From NCBI GenBank assembly GCA_041662605.1, contig JBAZSD010000001.1, positions 124,001 through 188,000 on the forward strand: DNA of 64,000 nucleotides, in the 5' to 3' direction. Every line of letters starts with the position of its first letter. The first letter of the stretch is position 1. Shown here in pieces: positions 55,595-61,314 of this stretch. The position numbers and the translations under genes are program-made. Source of the stretch: Desulfomonilaceae bacterium (GTDB lineage Bacteria > Desulfobacterota > Desulfomonilia > Desulfomonilales > Desulfomonilaceae). Under the pieces are notes generated by a model, which was not told the DNA's origin, made no database searches, and saw only the letters and a list, made by a program, of their open reading frames with translations.

Positions 55595-55855
55595 ATGAGA
55601 CTCACAGTCATAATGTTATCGCTCCTGATAATCTCTCTAGCCCATGCGGACGGCATCTATCGTGACAAGGACGGCAAATATGCCGGAATGTGGCGTGGGA
55701 ACGATGTACGCAGAGAATATTTTGGCCCAGATGGCGCCTATCGGGGGGCAGCGGAGCGTAATGGAGATGGATGGACATTCCGCGATAAAAAAGGCGGCTA
55801 TTCAGGCTCCTCTAGTGGCCCCAGCGACAGAAATCCGTCCATAGATAGCGAATAG
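55595..55855 (+). CDS. Small exported protein with DG-Y-x-G repeats
   Basis: An 86-residue protein with a signal peptide (VIMLSLLIISLAHA) and a mature part of three related units: YRDKDGKYAGMW, FGPDGAYRGAA and FRDKKGGYSGSS. Such units resemble short beta-hairpin repeats in small secreted proteins. GGGGAG precedes the ATG. It follows the RHH-like gene by three bases. The function is unknown. Confidence 0.55.
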   Translation: MRLTVIMLSLLIISLAHADGIYRDKDGKYAGMWRGNDVRREYFGPDGAYRGAAERNGDGWTFRDKKGGYSGSSSGPSDRNPSIDSE

Positions 55856-55909
55856 ACCAAAACCCTCGGTTGAGGGTAACGGTGCTAACCCACCAAGACC
55901 ACCGCAGTC

Positions 55910-57202
55910 TTGGCATTTGACACAAAATACTCAAGAAGATATTGCCGTCGTAGCAAAACATTGAGAGGCTACCAAATCACTGCGGTTTCCGTGCTAAAGC
56001 CGATCGAAAAGCAGTCTAGTACGCTCCAAACAGGCGAGGGTAGGAGGATTTTTTGTCATCGCACTCATTTTCACGATCAATTCTTTCATGGCTTGCTGGA
56101 AAAACACATCCTGCAGACACATAGCGCCTTACGATTTGCGGATGACAACTCAGCGTCGCGGATATTCCGTAAAACAATATTTCTGGTTCTTATCTATTTG
56201 GTATTGACTGTAGGCATCTTAGGTTCTCCTACGAAGATTGCTCGCGCGTCAGACCAGGCATCGGCAAAGTCTGAGACCTTGTCTTCTCAGTTAGTTGGAT
56301 TTATTCCGGATATTGGGTTTCCAAATGTCAGTCGAATTCAATTTTTCCCCTATGGTAAATTCGGATACCGTAGAGTAGGCTGGAGAGCCATAATTCCAGT
56401 TCCTTACACTTTTCTTTTCAATGAATCGGCCGATTTAGTTGGCGATTACTACACTATAAAGCTCAAAGAAGTGGACCTCTGGGTCGCTGAGGCTGGAATA
56501 GAAGCTCAATTCATCAGCGGAGCCTCCGTGTTTGCAAGGATCTCCGGCAATATTTTGCAGGGACTTTTGAACACCTGGTTTCCCGAGACTCGTGAAGCAG
56601 CCGAGCGACTCCTCGGGAAACAGAGCGATTTTAGTTGGATTGAAATTGAGACAGGCTTGATTCAATCAATACTGGGTCCTCTCAGCATAGAGGCCGGCCT
56701 TAGGTATGACGATTTTCGTTTGGCGTTTAAAGAGCCTTATGAGATCAAAGCCGCAACTGGATCAAAAATTACCAGTGTGACTTTTAAGGCATATCAAGCC
56801 GATAGCTACATCTGGCTACCATACATCGGATGTGGCTTGAATGGAAAAAGTTTTAAAGCATTCCTCATCGGCAGCTTGTTTGCGCCGTCACATATCAAGA
56901 TGGAGGCTAGAGTGAGCGCAAACGCCTCTCAGATATCCGGTGTTTCTTGTTACACAATCTTAACGTCGAATGAGCCGGCCTCGTATCTTGAATTCAATAT
57001 CCAATATCTCATGAACTGGCTTCCGCTCGTAAACTTAAGCCTTTGGGGGAAATCCGGCTGGCTGCGAATTTCCGGGAAGGGTGATGTCACAAACAACTGT
57101 GTGTCTTCGCCCGGTTTTTCAGTATTACCTCTGGACGAGATTAATCTCACATTCACTCGGTACGATATTGCCGCGGGTTTAGCTCTAAATATCAGCTTCT
57201 AA
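55910..57202 (+). CDS. Putative outer-membrane beta-barrel protein
   Basis: About 430 codons are open from a TTG at 55910, but the first 85 or so look non-coding in character; the hydrophobic stretch IFLVLIYLVLTVGILGS near codon 88-104 with a cleavage-like IARAS is more like the true signal peptide, and no good ATG or GTG lies just before it. The mature part alternates polar and aromatic residues (WIEIETGLIQSILGPLSIEAGLRYDDF as landmark) and ends NISF, as outer-membrane barrels do. I recognise no family. The start is uncertain, possibly a TTG near 56093 or a sequence-damaged N-terminus. Confidence 0.5.
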   Translation: MAFDTKYSRRYCRRSKTLRGYQITAVSVLKPIEKQSSTLQTGEGRRIFCHRTHFHDQFFHGLLEKHILQTHSALRFADDNSASRIFRKTIFLVLIYLVLTVGILGSPTKIARASDQASAKSETLSSQLVGFIPDIGFPNVSRIQFFPYGKFGYRRVGWRAIIPVPYTFLFNESADLVGDYYTIKLKEVDLWVAEAGIEAQFISGASVFARISGNILQGLLNTWFPETREAAERLLGKQSDFSWIEIETGLIQSILGPLSIEAGLRYDDFRLAFKEPYEIKAATGSKITSVTFKAYQADSYIWLPYIGCGLNGKSFKAFLIGSLFAPSHIKMEARVSANASQISGVSCYTILTSNEPASYLEFNIQYLMNWLPLVNLSLWGKSGWLRISGKGDVTNNCVSSPGFSVLPLDEINLTFTRYDIAAGLALNISF

Positions 57203-57376
57203 GAGCCTGTCGGACAGAGAATTCACATCATCCGCAATTGCCGACGGTTGGTGGCTGCATCCCCGAGTGAAAACCTTGTTAGCCAAACTACCGAGGAATC
57301 ATAAAACAAATCGCGTTTTTCTGAGAGATGGCAAGCCTTTCAATGATTTTAAGAGGGCCTACAAGACCTCTTGCAC

Positions 57377-57734
57377 CTAAGCCAGTGTCCATTTTTCTTG
57401 GACCATTACTCGATTTATCTCCGAGACAATTTCTGCCATACGTGATGGTTTCTTCAGAGGTTTAGGGGCAAAAAAACATCAGGCCCAATCTGACTCCGGC
57501 CGGTTCATCGAGATCGAAAGGTTCTTTTCGTTGAGGTGCGAATTGTGTGGGGGGATAACCCTGTTTTTTGAGTATAGTCAAAATTGTTTCCAGCGTTATC
57601 TTTAGCGGGAGACCTGCCACAGTGATAAGGTGAGAGCCTTTGGCTCGCGGCTCAACAGGTTGCGCTTCCTCCAGTGAGAGAGCTATTTCGCTTTTTTGAA
57701 GCTGAGCGATTTCTAGTTGGAATTTCCTGTTCAT
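57377..57734 (-). pseudogene. DUF7680-like fragment, frameshifted
   Basis: Read from 57734 the frame gives FQLEIAQLQKSE..., then LPLKITLETILTILKKQGY, REPFDLDEPAGVRLGLMF. At a run of seven T's near 57465 the reading frame shifts; in the next frame it continues APKPLKKPSRMAEIVSEI before a stop at 57377. This order resembles the C-terminal part of what I recall as DUF7680, seen in defence-type loci. The 5' part overlaps the tail of the HigA-like gene in another frame. It looks like the broken end of a larger gene. The family name rests on memory and needs a profile search. Confidence 0.4.
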
Positions 57735-58566
57735 CAATAAAAATTTCTTTCTTCCTGTGGCGATGCAGGCGTAAGGCCTCATTCAAGAATTTCAACCATG
57801 ATTGATTGTCATTGTTGTCTCTAACTCCAATAGCGATAACACGTTTGGATGGGGTTTGCCAAAATGCTGCTCCATTAATATTGGCTCTCCCTAATTGTGG
57901 GGCCAATACTAAGGCCACTCCTGATTGCCGGCAATCGTTAGAAATAGTGTCGATTAGTCTATAAGGGTCTTGTTTGTCAGATTTGTCGAACCTTGACAGA
58001 CATCTCTTATATTTTGTTTCATCAAAAGGGTCTGTTTCAATTTCGGAGGCCTTAATTTCGACCATACGAAGCCACGTCAGATTGCTATACAGACGGTCTT
58101 TAGACCCCAATGACTTGGTCAAGCGCTCAATCCTCTTGCCATAAATTTTCTTCCACGCGTCGATCGAAGCTACTCCAAAGAAACGCAATCCGTTTTCCAC
58201 GGAGTCTTGGGATGAATCAATCATTCCTATCTTCTCAAGGTCTTTGAGTGGAAATGATTTCGCCCAGGAAATCTCCTCTGCCGTTCTGATTGAAGCCTTT
58301 TTCCTAGCGACGAACGCGTCATATGTTGCCTGTAGATTAAGCCAGACCTCAGCAGGAGTGCTCAGGACCCGTTCAAGCGCTAACGCCGTCTCCGGGGAAA
58401 CTGGGGCATTTCCAGCAATAATGCCATATATGGTCTTTTGTGAGAGGCCTGTACGAAGAGCAAAATCCGTCTTTTGTATACAGCGAGCATCAAGAGTCTC
58501 TTCAAGGATTTCGCCTGGGGATACTGCATAATCAGGTTTGAATTTATATTTAGCCGCTTTCTTCAT
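57652..58566 (-). CDS. HigA-like antitoxin with degenerate ImmA/IrrE-type domain
   Basis: A 304-residue protein. Residues about 15-75 are an XRE/HigA-type helix-turn-helix (SPGEILEETLDARCIQKTDFA, TIYGIIAGNAPVSPETALALE as landmarks). The rest follows HigA-ImmA fusions up to LHRHRKKEIFIDEQEI. Where metallopeptidases carry HEAGH the sequence reads NEALR, so the zinc site is gone. After IFIDEQEI the protein runs into unrelated residues and stops, overlapping the DUF7680-like fragment, so its C-terminus appears replaced. Its ATG overlaps the toxin stop (TAATG). It should repress its own operon through the palindrome at 58917-58935. Confidence 0.65.
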   Translation of the reverse strand: MKKAAKYKFKPDYAVSPGEILEETLDARCIQKTDFALRTGLSQKTIYGIIAGNAPVSPETALALERVLSTPAEVWLNLQATYDAFVARKKASIRTAEEISWAKSFPLKDLEKIGMIDSSQDSVENGLRFFGVASIDAWKKIYGKRIERLTKSLGSKDRLYSNLTWLRMVEIKASEIETDPFDETKYKRCLSRFDKSDKQDPYRLIDTISNDCRQSGVALVLAPQLGRANINGAAFWQTPSKRVIAIGVRDNNDNQSWLKFLNEALRLHRHRKKEIFIDEQEIPTRNRSASKKRNSSLTGGSATC

Positions 58567-58901
58567 TAGTGATAATCCTCAACACCCAGGATCCTTACAG
58601 AAGTGATGGACTTCAAACAAGTCCCGCCATCCTCCGTGGTAGGAACCGGGTCGTGCGCAGGTTCGAATATCAGTCGGAACTGTTTCCCGATAGATACAGC
58701 GAATTGTCCTTTTCTTTCACCAGCCAGAGCGTGACACTTGTCCGGAGGCAATTTTGGAACCTGATCCAAATTTGACACCTCGGCCAAAACTGATATCCGT
58801 CGCTTTATTATTTTCGCTCTTGTTTCACCGTAAACACGACACAATTGGTTTTCTGAATTAAAAGTTCTCTGTAACTTTCTGGACGCAAAGAAAATGTCCA
58901 T
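58566..58901 (-). CDS. HigB/RelE-like toxin
   Basis: A 111-residue RelE/HigB-type mRNA interferase-like protein: DIFFASRKLQRTFNSE, CHALAGERKGQFAVSIGKQFRLIFEP and the late KSITSVRILGVEDYH. It would cleave mRNA on ribosomes when not bound by the antitoxin. The ATG at 58901 (MDIFF) is the better start; the frame begins at a TTG at 58913. Toxin precedes antitoxin, the usual HigBA order, and the stop and start codons overlap by one base. A palindromic operator lies 16 bases upstream of the start. Confidence 0.75.
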   Translation of the reverse strand: MDIFFASRKLQRTFNSENQLCRVYGETRAKIIKRRISVLAEVSNLDQVPKLPPDKCHALAGERKGQFAVSIGKQFRLIFEPAHDPVPTTEDGGTCLKSITSVRILGVEDYH

Positions 58902-58916
58902 GCCGCCCCCCAAAAG

Positions 58917-58935
58917 TATTACCTATTAGGTAATA
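58917..58935. promoter_or_regulatory. Palindromic operator of the HigBA-like pair
   Basis: A perfect 19-base palindrome, TATTACCTATTAGGTAATA, directly upstream of the toxin start. Placement and form fit autoregulation by the HigA-like helix-turn-helix protein. Confidence 0.6.
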
Positions 58936-59032
58936 AAAATCAAGAAGTCAGTAACTAAAATCTGAAGAAATATATCTGGTGCAGATCACGATCAATGTAT
59001 CGGTTTTGGCAACACATTAATTTTGCCGACAT

Positions 59033-59293
59033 TCAAATTGATGTTTCCAGCCTGATTACCGGGCTACTGCCTGTCAATCTGCCAAGCGCCTCATTGGCGA
59101 GGGTCTTCAAACCGTCGGTTACGAATGTATGGCTAAAGAAAATATTCGGGTCCTGGTAAACATCTTCAGCCTGACCGCCGTATATTTCGTTGAGGCTGGC
59201 CCGGAAAATCTCTTCTTTGAGATGGCCTTTTAGGACTTCGTCTCTTGGGACACATGTTAAAAAAATGGTCTTTATCGACGCCCTCCCTAGCAC
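59033..59293 (-). pseudogene. N-terminal fragment of a DUF499-type ATPase
   Basis: An 86-codon open frame from a GTG. It contains VPRDEVLKGHLKEEIFRASL, YQDPNIFFSHTF, TDGLKTLANEALGRLTG and PVIRLETS, the start of DUF499 (PF04465-type) AAA proteins, in which RLET.FGGGKTH follows. Here a stop comes right after RLETSI, before the P-loop, so the roughly 900 downstream residues are lost. DUF499 proteins are often encoded beside DUF1156 methyltransferases in defence islands. Either this is the edge of a deletion or a cut-down gene; no P-loop means no ATPase activity. Confidence 0.6.
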
Positions 59294-59328
59294 GCAAAGG
59301 TCAGAATGATTGGAGCGAAGAACAATCC

Positions 59329-59369
59329 AGCGACATCAGAAGTCAGATATTCTGACTTGCGCCGTCGCT
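59329..59369. repeat. Nested inverted repeat
   Basis: A symmetric 41-base inverted repeat: AGCGAC, five bases, AAGTCAGA, the spacer TAT, TCTGACTT, five bases, GTCGCT. It lies between the DUF499 and recombinase fragments, 36 bases upstream of the DUF499 fragment start, and could be an operator, a recombination site or a transposon end. Confidence 0.6.
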
Positions 59370-59524
59370 AATGTGTAGCGGCAAATTGTCTACCATGCTT
59401 GATTATTGAATCAATGGCTGGAAGTTAGAATAGGATAAAATTGGATCAGAGTCAGTAATTATTTTCGATGGCCGAAATTTGTTAGTGGAGAATTGTATGA
59501 CAGTCGACTTCGGTTACGCCGGAA

Positions 59525-59824
59525 TTAGAAATTCAAAAGTTTAAAGGAACCGTATTCAGACCTATAATTATAACCATCCGGGCTCTGTGAGGACGACACG
59601 ACATTTTTCACTTTCCGGGACTTGACTAGATTAAGGACTCTGTGGATACCGGGGCACCCACTGATCGACTTTCCCGAAAGCCCTGAATCTTCTACTATCT
59701 CAATTAATTCCACGTCATGGAGATCACAATAGGACATGATTTTCCTGCTCTGAGCCTCTAAACTGACACCTTCTTCGGCCTGGAGTGTGTTTGAAACCCT
59801 AATATAGCCGATTGTGTTTCCCAT
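59525..59824 (-). pseudogene. Serine recombinase N-terminal fragment
   Basis: A 99-codon frame. The first 75 or so residues are the resolvase/invertase catalytic domain start: GYIRVS with the nucleophilic serine, SLEAQSRKIMSYC, and EDSGLSGKSI. The usual continuation (V..SL.R.SR and the helix-turn-helix) is replaced by unrelated residues after VKNVVSS. It is therefore inactive. It lies about 180 bases from the 3' end of tRNA-Arg, as expected for the integrase end of a decayed element. Confidence 0.7.
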
Positions 59825-60004
59825 TGTATTAACTCCTTTTATGTCACAGTTGATAAAGTTATCAACAAATGAAACTAACTATGTCCACAATAATTATCGC
59901 CAATGACATGTTAATAACTCACGCAAATCTCACTCAATCGTAATCTTGAGAAGAAAAGCCGGATGAAGCCAAATATGAAACTGTTTGGTTTGTGAGGATA
60001 TTAT

Positions 60005-60081
<77 letters not shown>

Positions 60082-60097
60082 ACTGGAGGTATGACAG

Positions 60098-60127
60098 AAC
60101 ATTACGTCGGAGATACGACGTAATGTT
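60098..60127. repeat. Strong hairpin between HtrA and tRNA-Arg
   Basis: A 12-bp perfect stem: AACATTACGTCG, loop of six bases (GAGATA), CGACGTAATGTT. It lies between the HtrA stop and the tRNA 5' end. On the minus strand there is no T-run behind it, so it may be a weak terminator or a processing structure. Confidence 0.55.
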
Positions 60128-60177
60128 TAACTTTAATTGGAGGAAACGAAATTGTCAATAATTCAGTCGTTCAAAAT

Positions 60178-61314
60178 TTAGCGACCGATTCTGGGGTCCT
60201 CCCCCAGTTTAATCTTCACAGTCGCTGGCTTGCCGCCTTTGTCCACTGTTAATTTGACCTCATCCCCTATGTTTTTCTGAGAAATAAGATTCTGGAAATC
60301 ATCAAATGTCGGAGTTGGAATGTCATCCAACGCTGTAACTATATCTCCACCAAGCAGCAAAGGACGGCCTCGATAGACACCGGCAAACTGATTCCCGCCT
60401 CTGAGGCCGCTCTGGTAAGCGGGGCTCCCTTGAGCCACCATGGTGATCAAGAATCCCTTAACTGAAGGCGCCCCGAGACTTTGAGCCAATTGAGGATCAA
60501 TGTCTGTGCCCGAAACTATCCCCGACCAGGGATATACTGCACGGCCCAGTTTCAATATTTGATGCGCAACTTTTTTAGCCCTATCAATCGGGAGAGCCAG
60601 GCCTATCCCCATAAACCCGCCGGTCTGACTAAATATGGCTGTGTTGATCCCTATGACTTTACCCCTTGAATTGATAAGTGGCCCTCCGCTGTTACCAGGG
60701 TTAATGGCCGCATCCGTCTGGATCATTCCGATCATAGTCCTTTGATCGACTACGATGTCTCTGTTCAAAGCGCTTATGAAACCAGCGGTAACAGTATGTT
60801 GAAAACCAAACGGATTCCCTATGGCTATCACACGCTGGCCGACGGAAAGGTTGTCGGAATCCCCAAGAGGAGCTACCTCCATTCCCTTGAAGGGATCCAC
60901 CTTAATTACCGCAAGGTCACTCACAGGGTCCTGTCCGATCAGTTTCGCCGGAAGTTTTCGCTCCCCGATGAAGGTCACTTCAATATTTTGACTATGGCCA
61001 ACTACGTGGCTGTTGGTCAAGATGTGTCCTTGTTGGTCAATTACGAATCCTGTTCCCTGGCCGGTTTGCGGAACTACCTGCATCCAGAAATTGTATGCGA
61101 GCGTCTTAGTAACAACATTGACCACGGCAGGGCTAAGCTCTTTATAAACCCTCATTACAACCGATTCATCCGTCTCGAGCGCCTTATAAGCTTCAGGTGG
61201 AGGCGCCGGCTTTGAAACAACAGCGGGCCGTTTGTTGAGCCACATGCCTATGACCACCCCTGCGACAAGAATTGTTAGAATTGTAATTATCGCAGACCAA
61301 CTACGAGATTTCAT
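60178..61314 (-). CDS. HtrA/Deg-type trypsin-like serine protease with PDZ domain
   Basis: A 378-residue envelope protease. One N-terminal membrane anchor or uncleaved signal (ITILTILVAGVVIGMWL) is followed by the S1C protease domain with catalytic His in TNSHVVG, Asp in VSDLAVIKVD and Ser in NPGNSGGPL. A C-terminal PDZ domain runs from about residue 275 (FLITMVAQGSPAYQSGLRGG as landmark). It degrades or chaperones misfolded periplasmic proteins. Its ATG overlaps the stop of the penicillin-binding protein gene by one base, so the two are co-translated. Confidence 0.9.
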   Translation of the reverse strand: MKSRSWSAIITILTILVAGVVIGMWLNKRPAVVSKPAPPPEAYKALETDESVVMRVYKELSPAVVNVVTKTLAYNFWMQVVPQTGQGTGFVIDQQGHILTNSHVVGHSQNIEVTFIGERKLPAKLIGQDPVSDLAVIKVDPFKGMEVAPLGDSDNLSVGQRVIAIGNPFGFQHTVTAGFISALNRDIVVDQRTMIGMIQTDAAINPGNSGGPLINSRGKVIGINTAIFSQTGGFMGIGLALPIDRAKKVAHQILKLGRAVYPWSGIVSGTDIDPQLAQSLGAPSVKGFLITMVAQGSPAYQSGLRGGNQFAGVYRGRPLLLGGDIVTALDDIPTPTFDDFQNLISQKNIGDEVKLTVDKGGKPATVKIKLGEDPRIGR

